Shown here piece by piece: positions 51,149 through 62,036 of a DNA stretch of 64,000 nt. The translations under genes were made by a program, and so were the position numbers. Origin of the DNA: an uncultured Serinicoccus sp. (GTDB lineage Bacteria > Actinomycetota > Actinomycetes > Actinomycetales > Dermatophilaceae); contig NZ_CANKYH010000002.1 in NCBI RefSeq assembly GCF_947487915.1, positions 186,001-250,000 of the forward strand, written 5' to 3'. The notes beneath the pieces were generated by a model. It did no database searches, was not told where the DNA came from, and was given only the letters and a program-made list of their open reading frames with translations. Every line of letters starts with the position of its first letter. Positions within the stretch are counted from its first letter, which is position 1.

Positions 51149-51988
51149 TCAGCGTGGCCGGACCGCCCAGAACGCCACGGCCGAGGCGGCCGCGACGTTG
51201 AGGCTGTCGACGCCCCCGCCCATGGGGATCCGGACGACCAGGTCGGCCGCCTCGACGGTCCGGCGGGACAGGCCGTCGCCCTCGGTGCCCAGCACCAGCG
51301 CGAGGCGCTGCGGCGGCCGGGCCTCCAGCTCGTCGAGGTCGACGGCGTCCTGGGCGAGCGCCAGCGCCGCCACGGTGAAGCCGGCCTCCCGGAGCACACC
51401 CACGCCCCCGGGCCACGGGTCGATACGCGTCCAGGGCACCTGGAAGACGGTGCCCATCGAGACCCGGACCGCCCTGCGGTAGAGCGGGTCCGCGCAGCGC
51501 GGCGTCACCAGCACGGCGTCCACCCCGAGGGCCGCGGCGGACCGGAAGGCGGCGCCCACGTTGGTGTGGTCCACGACGTCCTCCAGGACGGCGACCCTGC
51601 GCGCCCCGGCCACCACCTCGCCCACACCGGGCAGGGTGGGCCGGTGCATGGCCGCGATGGCCCCCCGGTGCAGGTGGAAGCCGGTCATCTCCTCGATGAC
51701 GCCCGGACTCCCGACATACACCGGTATGCCGTCCGCCAGGGCGGGGCGGACCAGCTCGGTGAGCTCGGTCGCCCAGCGCGGTGTGAGGAGCAGGGAGCGC
51801 ATCCGGTGCCCCGAGGCCAGCGCGCGCCGGATGACCTTGTCGGACTCGGCGAGGTAGAGGCCCTCCTGCGGCTCCAGCACCCGGCGCAGCGCCACGTCGG
51901 TGAGCTGGAAGTAGTCGCGCACCCGTGGGTCGCGGGGGTCCTCGACCCACACCGCTCCCGGTGGCAGGTCAGCCGGGGCCGCGCTCAT
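51149..51988 (-). CDS. SpoU/TrmH family RNA 2'-O-methyltransferase
   Basis: A 279-residue SPOUT methyltransferase acting on rRNA or tRNA ribose. The N-terminal substrate-binding domain spans 20-110; the knotted SPOUT domain shows motif 1 VLEDVVDHTNVGAAFRSAAALGVD (N-x-G-A), motif 2 LVLGTEGDGLS and motif 3 IPMGGGVDSLNVAAASAVAFW. The ATG at 51988 overlaps the TSUP stop (ATGA). Target nucleotide unknown. Convergent with the symporter gene across paired hairpins. Confidence 0.93.
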   Translation of the reverse strand: MSAAPADLPPGAVWVEDPRDPRVRDYFQLTDVALRRVLEPQEGLYLAESDKVIRRALASGHRMRSLLLTPRWATELTELVRPALADGIPVYVGSPGVIEEMTGFHLHRGAIAAMHRPTLPGVGEVVAGARRVAVLEDVVDHTNVGAAFRSAAALGVDAVLVTPRCADPLYRRAVRVSMGTVFQVPWTRIDPWPGGVGVLREAGFTVAALALAQDAVDLDELEARPPQRLALVLGTEGDGLSRRTVEAADLVVRIPMGGGVDSLNVAAASAVAFWAVRPR

Positions 51989-52749
51989 GTCAGCAGCAGG
52001 TTGACGATCGCCACCGTGCCGATGACGACGATGACCGCCCGCAGCACGGCTGGCGGCAGCCGGCGTCCCACCCGGGCCCCCAGGACGCCGCCGAGGATGG
52101 ACCCGACCCCGATGAGCAGGACCACCGTCCAGTCGACGAGGTCCGGGGCGACCACGAGGAAGACGAGTGCCGCCACGAGGTTGGCGATCGTGGCCAGGAC
52201 GTTCTTGATGCCGTTGATCTGCTGCAGTCCCAGCGGCAGCAGGATGCTCATGATGCCCAGCAGCAGCACCCCCTGTGCCGCGCCGAAGTAGCCGCCGTAG
52301 ACCCCGGACAGCAGGATCCCCACGATGAGGGCGACCCACCGCCCCGGGGTGATGCGGTCGGCGTGCTGGCGGGCGGCCCAGCGCTGCAGCCTGGGGCCGA
52401 AGACCACGAGCAGCAGCGCGATGAGGATGAGGACGGGGACGATCGTCTCGAACGCCTCGGGCGGCAGCACGAGCAGGAGGAGGGCGCCGATGACCGACCC
52501 CACCAGGCTCGCCGGTCCCAGGCGCCACAGCATGGGCCCCAGCGTGCGCAGCTCGTGACGGTAGCCCCAGGTGCCCGCCAGCCCACCGGGCACCAGGCCG
52601 AGGGAGTTGGACACGTTGGCCGACACCGGGGCGTACCCGAAGAGCAGCAGCACCGGGAAGGTCACCAGCGTGCCGGACCCGACGATCGTGTTGATGGTGC
52701 CCGCCGCCAGCCCGGCCAGGACGATGGCGCAGACCTCGAGGACGCTCAC
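51985..52749 (-). CDS. sulfite exporter TauE/SafE (TSUP) family protein
   Basis: A 254-residue membrane protein with seven or eight helices in two repeats. The TSUP signature TINTIVGSGTLVTFPVLLLFGYAPVSANVSNSLGLVPG is at residues 18-55 and the second-half counterpart GVYGGYFGAAQGVLLLGIM near 165-185. TSUP proteins move sulfur-containing anions or other organic anions. The GTG at 52749 overlaps the ABC ATPase stop (GTGA). Confidence 0.92.
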   Translation of the reverse strand: MSVLEVCAIVLAGLAAGTINTIVGSGTLVTFPVLLLFGYAPVSANVSNSLGLVPGGLAGTWGYRHELRTLGPMLWRLGPASLVGSVIGALLLLVLPPEAFETIVPVLILIALLLVVFGPRLQRWAARQHADRITPGRWVALIVGILLSGVYGGYFGAAQGVLLLGIMSILLPLGLQQINGIKNVLATIANLVAALVFLVVAPDLVDWTVVLLIGVGSILGGVLGARVGRRLPPAVLRAVIVVIGTVAIVNLLLT

Positions 52750-53597
52750 GCGGTGGTGCGGGGCGCAGTGTCTGCCGCGGCCGTGCCGGACGCAGAAGTC
52801 TCCGCCACCACCGTCGTCGCGGCGCGGGCCGACCAGCGGTCCCCGTGCCGGTCGACCACGAGCGGTATGCCGAAGGTGGCCGAGAGGTTCTCCGCCGTCA
52901 GCGTGAGCTCGATCGGGCCGGCGGCGATCACCGAGCCCTCCCGCAGCATGAGGATGTCGGTGAAGCCGGGCGGGATCTCCTCGACGTGGTGCGTCACCAG
53001 CACCAGGGCCGGGGCGTCGAGGTCCGCGGCGAGCACGCTGAGGCGTCCCACGAGGTCCTCCCGGCCGCGCAGGTCCAGACCGGCAGCCGGCTCGTCGAGC
53101 AGCATGAGCTCGGGGTCGGTCATGAGCGCCCGGGCGATCTGCACCCGCTTGCGCTCTCCCTCGGAGAGGGTGCCGAACCGGCGGGCGGCCAGGTGCGCCA
53201 CCCCGAGCGCCTCGAGCAGCTCGGCGGCGCGCTGGTCGTCGGTCTCGTCGTACTGCTCGCGCCAGCGGCCGACCACCCCGTAGGCCGCGGTGACGACGAC
53301 GTCGCTGACCCGCTCCTCGTCGGGGATCCGGTCGGCGACGGCGGCGCTGGAGACCCCGATCCGGGGGCGCAGCTCGAAGACGTCGACGGCCCCCAGCACC
53401 TCGCCCAGGACGCCGGCGACGCCGGTGGTGGGGTGCATGCGGCCGGAGGCGAGCTGCAGCAGCGTGGTCTTGCCGGCCCCGTTGGGCCCGATGACCACCC
53501 AGCGCTCCCCCTCCTCGACCGACCAGTCCACCCCGTTGAGCAGGTCGGTCGTGCCACGCCGGACGCCGACACCGGCGAATTCGAGGACATCGCTCAT
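52746..53597 (-). CDS. ABC transporter ATP-binding protein
   Basis: A 283-residue nucleotide-binding protein. Walker A IGPNGAGKTTLL (about 36-47), signature LSEGERKRVQIARAL (near 140), Walker B LMLLDEPAAGLDL and the H-loop THHVEE are intact. The signature reads LSEGE rather than LSGGQ. No permease is adjacent, so its partner is unknown; this ModF/Fe-type stand-alone ATPase pattern is common in actinobacteria. The ATG is 8 nt after a TAGAGT -10 (53606-53611). It leads a unit with the TSUP and methyltransferase genes. Confidence 0.88.
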   Translation of the reverse strand: MSDVLEFAGVGVRRGTTDLLNGVDWSVEEGERWVVIGPNGAGKTTLLQLASGRMHPTTGVAGVLGEVLGAVDVFELRPRIGVSSAAVADRIPDEERVSDVVVTAAYGVVGRWREQYDETDDQRAAELLEALGVAHLAARRFGTLSEGERKRVQIARALMTDPELMLLDEPAAGLDLRGREDLVGRLSVLAADLDAPALVLVTHHVEEIPPGFTDILMLREGSVIAAGPIELTLTAENLSATFGIPLVVDRHGDRWSARAATTVVAETSASGTAAADTAPRTTA

Positions 53598-53605
53598 GGC
53601 GGGCC

Positions 53606-53634
53606 ACTCTAGTCGGGAGCGAGGTGTCTACCAT
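53606..53634. promoter_or_regulatory. divergent leaderless promoters, ABC ATPase / unknown protein
   Basis: TAGAGT reads left at 53611-53606, 8 nt before the ATG at 53597. TACCAT reads right at 53629-53634, 7 nt before the ATG at 53642. Start codons are 44 bp apart. Confidence 0.5.
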
Positions 53635-53641
53635 CGCCCCC

Positions 53642-54406
53642 ATGCCTGATCACGAGCTGCCGGCGAGCGTGCGGGTGGCTCTGTGGGCCACCGCGGCCTT
53701 CGCCGGGCGTGCCGACGTGTCCACGGTCGTCGACCGCGCCCTGCCGGACCTCGACCACGTGGAGGGCCTGACCGAGCCCCTGGGCATGTGGCAGGGCCTG
53801 GGCGAGCGGGCCGTGCTCGTGGCCCTCCCCCGGCCCGGTGACCTGACCGGTATGCCGCGCGGCTCGGCCGACCTCCTCGCGGCGGCGAGCGAGGCGGCCG
53901 AGTGCGTCTTCATCCCGGGCCTCGGTGGGGCGCTGGTGCCGGAGATCGCGCCGTTCGGGCCGGCGGGTGACCAGGGCTGGTCCGCGCGCTGGACCCTGCA
54001 CGACGCCGAGCCCTTCCCCACCCACCGCACGCAGGCGCTCGACCTCGGTCAGGTCGAGCTGGGCCTGCGGACCGAGCTCGCCACGCACACCGAGGCGCTC
54101 CTCGCCGCCGGGGGCGTGCCCTTCGGTGACGCGGCGCAGGAGCGGCTCGCGGGGCTGCGGCGCACGTCGCAGGCCCAGCCGTGGGGGCTGCCGGCCGGCC
54201 TGCCGGGCCGGGCCGAGCGGCTCATCGCCCTCGCTGCCGGCGTCCTGACGCTCACCGACGCCGGGCTGGACCCCGCCCTGGACTCGGTCGATCTGGCGAC
54301 CACGGCCTCGCGGGGTCAGACGCTGCGGCGACTGCAGGCGGTGGCCGCCACCGCGTTGGCCGACGCGACCAACACCGCCGTCCTGCACCTGGCCGGCTGG
54401 CGCTGA
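53642..54406 (+). CDS. actinobacterial hypothetical protein
   Basis: A 254-residue soluble protein rich in Ala, Leu and Gly, with no membrane span, signal peptide or recognised catalytic motif. It reads like a conserved hypothetical: a TEPLGMWQGLGERAVLVALPRPGDLTGMPRGSADLLAAA segment near 40-80 and a helical C-terminal half that ends AVAATALADATNTAVLHLAGWR. The ATG at 53642 is set by the TACCAT -10. It converges on glgA over a small hairpin that includes both stop codons. I assign no function. Confidence 0.65.
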   Translation: MPDHELPASVRVALWATAAFAGRADVSTVVDRALPDLDHVEGLTEPLGMWQGLGERAVLVALPRPGDLTGMPRGSADLLAAASEAAECVFIPGLGGALVPEIAPFGPAGDQGWSARWTLHDAEPFPTHRTQALDLGQVELGLRTELATHTEALLAAGGVPFGDAAQERLAGLRRTSQAQPWGLPAGLPGRAERLIALAAGVLTLTDAGLDPALDSVDLATTASRGQTLRRLQAVAATALADATNTAVLHLAGWR

Positions 54407-54418
54407 GGGGCCCTCAGC
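54402..54418. terminator. hairpin formed by two convergent stop codons
   Basis: GCTGAGG-GGC-CCTCAGC: a 7-bp stem whose arms contain the TGA of the plus-strand gene (54404-54406) and the TGA of glgA (54416-54414). Confidence 0.45.
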
Positions 54419-55661
54419 CGAGCTCGGGCAGGTCGGGGGCCCGGCCCTCCAGGACCGCGCGGTAGACCTCGACCGTACGCTCGGCGACCGTGGTCCAGCT
54501 GAACTGCTCCACCGCCCGCGCGCGACCGGCCTCGCCGCGGCGGCGCGCCTCCTCGGCGTCCGAGCAGGCCTCGACGAGGGCCCTGCCCAGGTCGTCGACG
54601 AAGGCGTCCTCGTCGACGGGCGTGCCGGTGCCGTCCTGGACCTGCTCGATGGGCACCAGCCAGCCGGTCTCGCCGTCGACGACCACCTCGGGGATCCCGC
54701 CCGTCGCGGTCGCGACCACGGCCGCACCGCAGGCCATCGCCTCGAGGTTGACGATGCCCAGCGGCTCGTAGACCGAGGGGCACACGAAGACGGTGGCGTG
54801 CGAGAGCACCGCGATGACCTGGTGGCGCGGCAGCATGTCGTCGATCCACACCACGGGCGCCGCCTGCTCACCGCGCTCGGTGCGCAGCTGGTCCACGAGG
54901 GCGATGACCTCGGCCTTGATCTCCTCGGTGTCCGGTGCCCCCGCCAGGAGCACGACCTGGACGTCGTCGTCGAGGGCGCGCAGGGCCTTGAGCAGGAACG
55001 GCAGCCCCTTCTGCCGGGTGATGCGGCCGAGGAAGACCACGCTGCGCGCGTGCGGGTCCACCCCCTTGGACCGCACGAACTCGGCCGCGGCGTCGGAGGT
55101 GTCCCGCTGCCACAGCTCGGCGTCGATGCCGTTGTGCACGACGTGGACCCGGTCCGGGTCCACCCCGGGGTAGGCCGCCAGGATGTCCCGGCGCATTCCT
55201 GCGGAGACGGCGATGACGCCGGCCGCACCCTCGTAGGCGACCTTCTCGACCATGGAGGAGACGGCATACCCGCCGGCCAGCTGCTCGGCCTTCCACGGGC
55301 GCAGGGGCTCCAGGCTGTGCGCGCTGACGACGTGCGGGATCTGCGCCAGCGCACCACCCAGGTGCCCGCCCATGTTGGCGTACCAGGTGTGGCTGTGCAC
55401 GAGGTCGGCACCGCCGGTGGCGACGTCGCGCGCCATGAGCAGGTCGACGCCGAGGGTGCGCAGCGCACCGTTGGCGTCCGCGAGGTCCTCGGGCACGGCA
55501 TACCCGGTCGTGCCGGGCTCGTCCGCTGGCTCGTCGAAGGCTCTGACCTGGACCTGGGTCCCGTCGACGGCGCGCAGGGCGCGGGTCAGCTCGGCGACGT
55601 GGACGCCGGCTCCGCCGTAGACGTTGGGGGGGTACTCGCGGGTGAGGATGTCGATGCGCAC
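54414..55661 (-). CDS. glgA: glycogen synthase, actinobacterial GT4 type
   Basis: A 415-residue GT-B glycosyltransferase of the actinobacterial GlgA/GlgM group that transfers glucose from ADP-glucose (to glycogen or to maltose-1-phosphate). The N-terminus ILTREYPPNVYGGAGVHVAEL contains the donor loop; GRITRQKGLPFLLKAL begins the second Rossmann domain and the EX7E-type motif lies in VYEPLGIVNLEAMACGAAVVAT. The GTG at 55661 is 6 nt after a TACGTT -10 (55673-55668). Divergent from glgC, the enzyme making its substrate. Confidence 0.93.
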   Translation of the reverse strand: MRIDILTREYPPNVYGGAGVHVAELTRALRAVDGTQVQVRAFDEPADEPGTTGYAVPEDLADANGALRTLGVDLLMARDVATGGADLVHSHTWYANMGGHLGGALAQIPHVVSAHSLEPLRPWKAEQLAGGYAVSSMVEKVAYEGAAGVIAVSAGMRRDILAAYPGVDPDRVHVVHNGIDAELWQRDTSDAAAEFVRSKGVDPHARSVVFLGRITRQKGLPFLLKALRALDDDVQVVLLAGAPDTEEIKAEVIALVDQLRTERGEQAAPVVWIDDMLPRHQVIAVLSHATVFVCPSVYEPLGIVNLEAMACGAAVVATATGGIPEVVVDGETGWLVPIEQVQDGTGTPVDEDAFVDDLGRALVEACSDAEEARRRGEAGRARAVEQFSWTTVAERTVEVYRAVLEGRAPDLPELG

Positions 55662-55667
55662 GCCCTC

Positions 55668-55719
55668 AACGTAGCCCCTGGCCCTCCCCCTGGCCAGGGG
55701 TTGACGGTACGTCTAGGTT
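55668..55719. promoter_or_regulatory. divergent leaderless promoters, glgA / glgC
   Basis: TACGTT reads left at 55673-55668, 6 nt before the glgA GTG. TAGGTT reads right at 55714-55719, 6 nt before the glgC ATG. Both glycogen genes thus start without leaders from a 64-bp region, allowing coordinated control. Confidence 0.55.
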
Positions 55720-55725
55720 GGTCCC

Positions 55726-56982
55726 ATGGCAGCGCAACGAGGCAGTCGGCTCAAGGTCCTGGCGATCGTCCTGGCGGGTGGGGAGGGCAAGAGGCTGATG
55801 CCGCTGACCGCGGACCGGGCCAAGCCCGCGGTCCCGTTCGGGGGGATCTACCGGCTCATCGACTTCGCCCTCTCCAACATTGTCAACTCCGGCTACCTCA
55901 AGATCGTCGTGCTGACCCAGTACAAGTCGCACAGCCTCGACGCCCACATCACCAAGACATGGCGCATGTCGACGCTGCTCGGCAACTACGTCGCGCCGGT
56001 CCCCGCCCAGCAGCGGCTCGGCAAGAGCTGGTTCGCCGGCTCGGCCGACGCCATCTACCAGAGCCTCAACCTCGTGCACGACGAGCGACCGGACATCGTC
56101 GTCGTCGTGGGCGCCGACCACGTCTACCGCATGGACTTCGCCCAGATGGTCGAGCAGCACGTCGAGACCGGCGCGGGCTGCACGGTGGCGGCGATCCGCC
56201 AGCCCATCAGCCTGGCCGACCAGTTCGGGGTCATCGACGTCCAGCGCGAGGACCCCCGCCAGATCCGGGAGTTCCTGGAGAAGCCCACCGACCCGCGCGG
56301 CCTGCCGGACGCCCCCGACGAGGTGCTGGCCTCCATGGGCAACTACGTCTTCACCACCGAGGCGCTGGAGGCGGCGGTGCGGATGGACGCCCTCAACGAG
56401 GGGTCCAAGCACGACATGGGCGGCGACATCGTGCCCGCGTTCGTCGACAAGGGCGACGCCTGGGTCTACGACTTCAAGGACAACGAGATCGCCGGCGCGA
56501 CCGACCGCGACCGCGGCTACTGGCGCGACGTCGGGACCATCGACTCCTACTACGAGTCGCACCTGGACCTGGTGTCGGTGCACCCGGTGTTCAACCTCTA
56601 CAACGAGGAGTGGCCGATCTTCACCAACTACGGCCCGCACCCGCCGGCGAAGTTCGTGCACGGGTCCGGGGACCGGGTGGGCCACGCCGTCAACTCGGCG
56701 GTGTCCCCGGGGTGCGTCATCTCCGGGGCGACCGTCACCGACAGCGTCCTCTCGCCCCGGGTCACGGTGCACAGCTTCAGCCACGTGACCGGCTCGGTGC
56801 TCCTGGACCGGGTCGAGGTCGGGCGTTCCTGCCAGATCCACCGGGCGATCATCGACAAGGGCATCCGGGTCCCGGCCGGGGTGCACATCGGCGTGGACCA
56901 CGAGCACGACCGGCGCCGGGGCTTCACCGTCACCGACTCGGGCATCGTCGTCGTCGGCAAGGGCACCGTGATCTCGGAGTAG
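55726..56982 (+). CDS. glgC: glucose-1-phosphate adenylyltransferase
   Basis: Makes ADP-glucose from ATP and glucose-1-phosphate, the committed step of bacterial glycogen synthesis. The 418-residue protein has the nucleotide loop [25 protein letters not shown] (about 14-38), the substrate site [18 protein letters not shown] and [14 protein letters not shown], and a C-terminal left-handed beta-helix (about 295-418) that carries the allosteric site. Length and order are typical. Divergent from glgA. Confidence 0.96.
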   Translation: MAAQRGSRLKVLAIVLAGGEGKRLMPLTADRAKPAVPFGGIYRLIDFALSNIVNSGYLKIVVLTQYKSHSLDAHITKTWRMSTLLGNYVAPVPAQQRLGKSWFAGSADAIYQSLNLVHDERPDIVVVVGADHVYRMDFAQMVEQHVETGAGCTVAAIRQPISLADQFGVIDVQREDPRQIREFLEKPTDPRGLPDAPDEVLASMGNYVFTTEALEAAVRMDALNEGSKHDMGGDIVPAFVDKGDAWVYDFKDNEIAGATDRDRGYWRDVGTIDSYYESHLDLVSVHPVFNLYNEEWPIFTNYGPHPPAKFVHGSGDRVGHAVNSAVSPGCVISGATVTDSVLSPRVTVHSFSHVTGSVLLDRVEVGRSCQIHRAIIDKGIRVPAGVHIGVDHEHDRRRGFTVTDSGIVVVGKGTVISE

Positions 56983-57046
56983 GACGGCGCAGGAGGGCCT
57001 CGGAGGAGAGGGGCCCGGAGCAGGACGGCCCGGAGGGGACCTCGGC

Positions 57047-57802
57047 TCAGAAGCCGGTGGCGTGGAAGCCGCCGTCCACGTGCACGATCTCGCCGGTGGT
57101 CGCCGGGAACCAGTCCGAGAGCAGGGCCACGCAGGCCTGGGCGGCCGGCACCGGGTCCCTGACGTCCCACCCGAGCGGTGAGTGCTCGCCCCACCGGGCG
57201 AACTGGTCGAACTCCGGGATCGACTTGGCCGCGGTCGTCGCGATGGGCCCTGCGGAGACGAGGTTGGAGCGGATCCCCTTCGGCCCCAGGTCTCGGGCGA
57301 GGTAGCGGCTGGTCGCCTCGAACGCCGCCTTGGAGACCCCCATCCAGTCGTAGACCGGCCAGGCGTACTGCGCGTCGAAGGTGAGCCCGACGACCGCGCC
57401 CCCCTCACCCATGCGCGGCAGCGCCGCCACCGCCAGCGCCTTGAGCGAGAAGGCGCTGACCTGCATGGCCGTCGCGACGTCCTCCCAGTCCGCCCCGAGG
57501 AAGTCGAAGGCGCCCTGCGGGGCGAAGCCGATGGAGTGCAGCACCCCGTCGAGGTGGTCGACGTGCTCTCCCACCCGGTCCGCGAGCGTCTCCAGGTGCT
57601 CGGTGTTCTGCACGTCGAGCTCGACCACCGCCGCGGGCTGCGGCAGCCGGCGGCTGATGGCCTGGGTGATCCTCATCGTCCGGCCGAAGGAGGTGAGCAC
57701 CACCTCGGCTCCCTGCTCCTGGGCGAGCCGGGCCACGTGGAAGGCGATGGAGGTGTCCATGAGGACACCGGTGATCAGGAGCTTCTTTCCCTCGAGGAGC
57801 AT
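57047..57802 (-). CDS. fabI: enoyl-[acyl-carrier-protein] reductase (NADH), FabI/InhA type
   Basis: Reduces the trans-2 double bond in the last step of fatty-acid elongation. The 251-residue SDR protein starts LLEGKKLLITGVLMDTSIAFHVARLAQEQGAEVVL, the InhA-type dinucleotide fold, with LHSIGFAP and the catalytic pair in YDWMGVSKAAFE (Tyr near 158, Lys near 165) and a DGGFHATGF end. The ATG is 6 nt after a TAGAGT -10 (57809-57814). Located beside fabG, as in the mabA-inhA pair of mycobacteria. The 56983-57046 gap is a purine-rich GGAGGxGG stretch without a gene. Confidence 0.95.
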   Translation of the reverse strand: MLLEGKKLLITGVLMDTSIAFHVARLAQEQGAEVVLTSFGRTMRITQAISRRLPQPAAVVELDVQNTEHLETLADRVGEHVDHLDGVLHSIGFAPQGAFDFLGADWEDVATAMQVSAFSLKALAVAALPRMGEGGAVVGLTFDAQYAWPVYDWMGVSKAAFEATSRYLARDLGPKGIRSNLVSAGPIATTAAKSIPEFDQFARWGEHSPLGWDVRDPVPAAQACVALLSDWFPATTGEIVHVDGGFHATGF

Positions 57803-57808
57803 GGGGGA

Positions 57809-57814
57809 ACTCTA
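57809..57814 (-). promoter_or_regulatory. -10 element for leaderless fabI
   Basis: TAGAGT on the minus strand, 6 nt before the ATG at 57802, in the 65-bp fabG-fabI gap. This gives fabI its own promoter apart from fabG. Confidence 0.5.
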
Positions 57815-57867
57815 GTGCGTCCCCCGCCGGGATCCGGCGCCTCGTGGCCCGTGTCGCCCGGTCCGGT

Positions 57868-60106
<2,239 letters not shown>

Positions 60107-60155
60107 GTGCGCGTCCCGTGCGGTCCTGCCGCGCGTCCGGTGCGGGGTGGCCGGG

Positions 60156-62015
60156 TCAGTCGCGGAACTGGGTGCGGTAGAGCGCGGCGTAGAGGCCGCC
60201 CTCGGCGAGGAGCTGGTCGTGGGTGCCGCGCTGGACGACGCGCCCGTGCTCGAGCACGAGGATCTGGTCGGCGTCGCGCACCGTGGAGAGGCGGTGGGCG
60301 ATGACGAGCGAGGTGCGCCCGTGCAGCGCCTCGTCCAGGGCCCGCTGGACGGCCGCCTCGGACTCGCTGTCCAGGTGTGCGGTCGCCTCGTCCAGCACCA
60401 CCACGGCGGGTGACTTCAGCAGCAGGCGGGCGATGGCCAGGCGCTGCTTCTCCCCGCCCGAGAGCCGGTGCCCGCGGTCACCGACCACGGTGTCGAGGCC
60501 GTCCGGGAGCCGCCGCACGAGGTCGGCGATCCGGGCCCCCTCCAGCGCGTGCCAGATCTCGGTGTCCTGGGCCTCGGGCCGGGCGTAGAGCAGGTTGGCG
60601 CGCACCGTGTCGTTGAACATGTGCGCCTCCTGGGTCACCACGCCCACGGTCTGGCGCAGGGAGTCGAAGGACGCCTCCCTCAGGTCCACGCCTCCGATCC
60701 GCACCCGGCCGGCCGTGGGGTCGTAGAGGCGCGCCACGAGGGTGGTGAGCGTGGTCTTGCCGGCACCGGAGGGCCCGACGAGCGCCACCATGGACCCGGC
60801 GGGCACGGTCGCGGTCACGCCCTCGAGCACCCGGTGCCCGTCCTGGGTCTCGGCCTCGGGCCGCTGCTCGAGCGAGGCGATGGACACCTCGTCCGCGGAG
60901 GGGTAGGCGAAGCTGACCCCGTCGAGGTCGACCGACACCGGACCGGAGGGTATGACGCGGGGCCGGTCGACCTCCGCCACCAGCGGGCGCAGGTCGAGCA
61001 CCTCGAAGATCCGCTCGAAGCTCACCAGGGCGGTCATGATGTCCACCCGCACGTTGGACAGCGAGGTCAGGGGGCCGTACATCCGGGTGAGCAGCGTGGA
61101 CATCGCGACCAGCGTGCCAGTGGTCAAAGACCCCGCGACGACCATGAGGCCGCCCAAGCCGTAGACGAGCGCGGTGGCCAGCGCCGCCACCAGGCCCAGC
61201 GCCGCCATGAAGAACACCCGGTTCACCGCGATGGCGATCCCGGAGTCACGCACGCCGGCGGCACGCTCGGCATACTCCTCGTCCTCGGTCGCCGGCCTCC
61301 CGAAGAGCCGCACGAGCAGGGCTCCACCCACGTTGAAGCGCTCGGTCATCCGCGCCTGCATGTCGGCGTTGAGCCCCATCTGGCGGCGGGTGAGGGCGGA
61401 GAGCCGGGCGCCCACGAAGCGCGCCGGGATGATGAAGAGCGGTACCAGAAGCAGGGCCAGCAGGGTGATCTGCCAGCTCATGGAGAACAGCGCGACCAGG
61501 ATGAGCACCAGCTGGACGAGGCTGCTGACGAAGCCGGACAGGATCGAGGTGAAGGCGGTCTGCGCCCCGATGACGTCGGTGTTGAGCCGGGAGACGAGGG
61601 CCCCGGTCTGGGCGCGGGTGAAGAAGGCGATCGGCTGCCGCAGGACGTGCGCGAAGACCTGGCGCCGCAGGTGGTAGATGAGGCCCTCACCGATCCGCGA
61701 GCCGAACCAGCGCGTCACGATGGTCACCGCGGCCTCGAGGACCGCCAGGCCCGCGACCAGGAGGGAGAGCCGGATGACGACCTCGCGGTCCCCCACCTCG
61801 GTGCCGTCGTCGATGATCCGCCCCAGCAGCAGCGGGACTGCCGTCACCAGGGCCCCGGCCAGGATCGTCAGCGCCAGGTAGGCCGCGATCTTGCCGAGGA
61901 ACGGGCGTCCGTAGGACGCGACCCGGCGCGCGGTGTCCCGCCCGATGCGGCGGTCCTGGACGCTGCGGTCCTTGGCGAAGCTGCGGAACGTGCCGCCGCG
62001 CATACCGACCGTCAC
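60156..62015 (-). CDS. ABC transporter, fused permease and ATPase (exporter type)
   Basis: A 619-residue half-transporter exporter. Six membrane helices span about 40-325; the ATPase domain covers 355-610, with Walker A VGPSGAGKTTL, Q-loop VTQEAHMF, signature LSGGEKQRLAIARLLL, Walker B VVLDEATAHLD and an H-loop AHRLST. MsbA/BmrA-like layout, acting as a homodimer or with an unknown partner. The GTG at 62015 is preceded by a GGAAGG-like site and lies 21 nt after the ABC-F stop, the same strand. Substrate unknown (drug or lipid). Confidence 0.92.
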   Translation of the reverse strand: MTVGMRGGTFRSFAKDRSVQDRRIGRDTARRVASYGRPFLGKIAAYLALTILAGALVTAVPLLLGRIIDDGTEVGDREVVIRLSLLVAGLAVLEAAVTIVTRWFGSRIGEGLIYHLRRQVFAHVLRQPIAFFTRAQTGALVSRLNTDVIGAQTAFTSILSGFVSSLVQLVLILVALFSMSWQITLLALLLVPLFIIPARFVGARLSALTRRQMGLNADMQARMTERFNVGGALLVRLFGRPATEDEEYAERAAGVRDSGIAIAVNRVFFMAALGLVAALATALVYGLGGLMVVAGSLTTGTLVAMSTLLTRMYGPLTSLSNVRVDIMTALVSFERIFEVLDLRPLVAEVDRPRVIPSGPVSVDLDGVSFAYPSADEVSIASLEQRPEAETQDGHRVLEGVTATVPAGSMVALVGPSGAGKTTLTTLVARLYDPTAGRVRIGGVDLREASFDSLRQTVGVVTQEAHMFNDTVRANLLYARPEAQDTEIWHALEGARIADLVRRLPDGLDTVVGDRGHRLSGGEKQRLAIARLLLKSPAVVVLDEATAHLDSESEAAVQRALDEALHGRTSLVIAHRLSTVRDADQILVLEHGRVVQRGTHDQLLAEGGLYAALYRTQFRD

Positions 62016-62036
62016 TGGGCCACCTTCCTGACGCCC

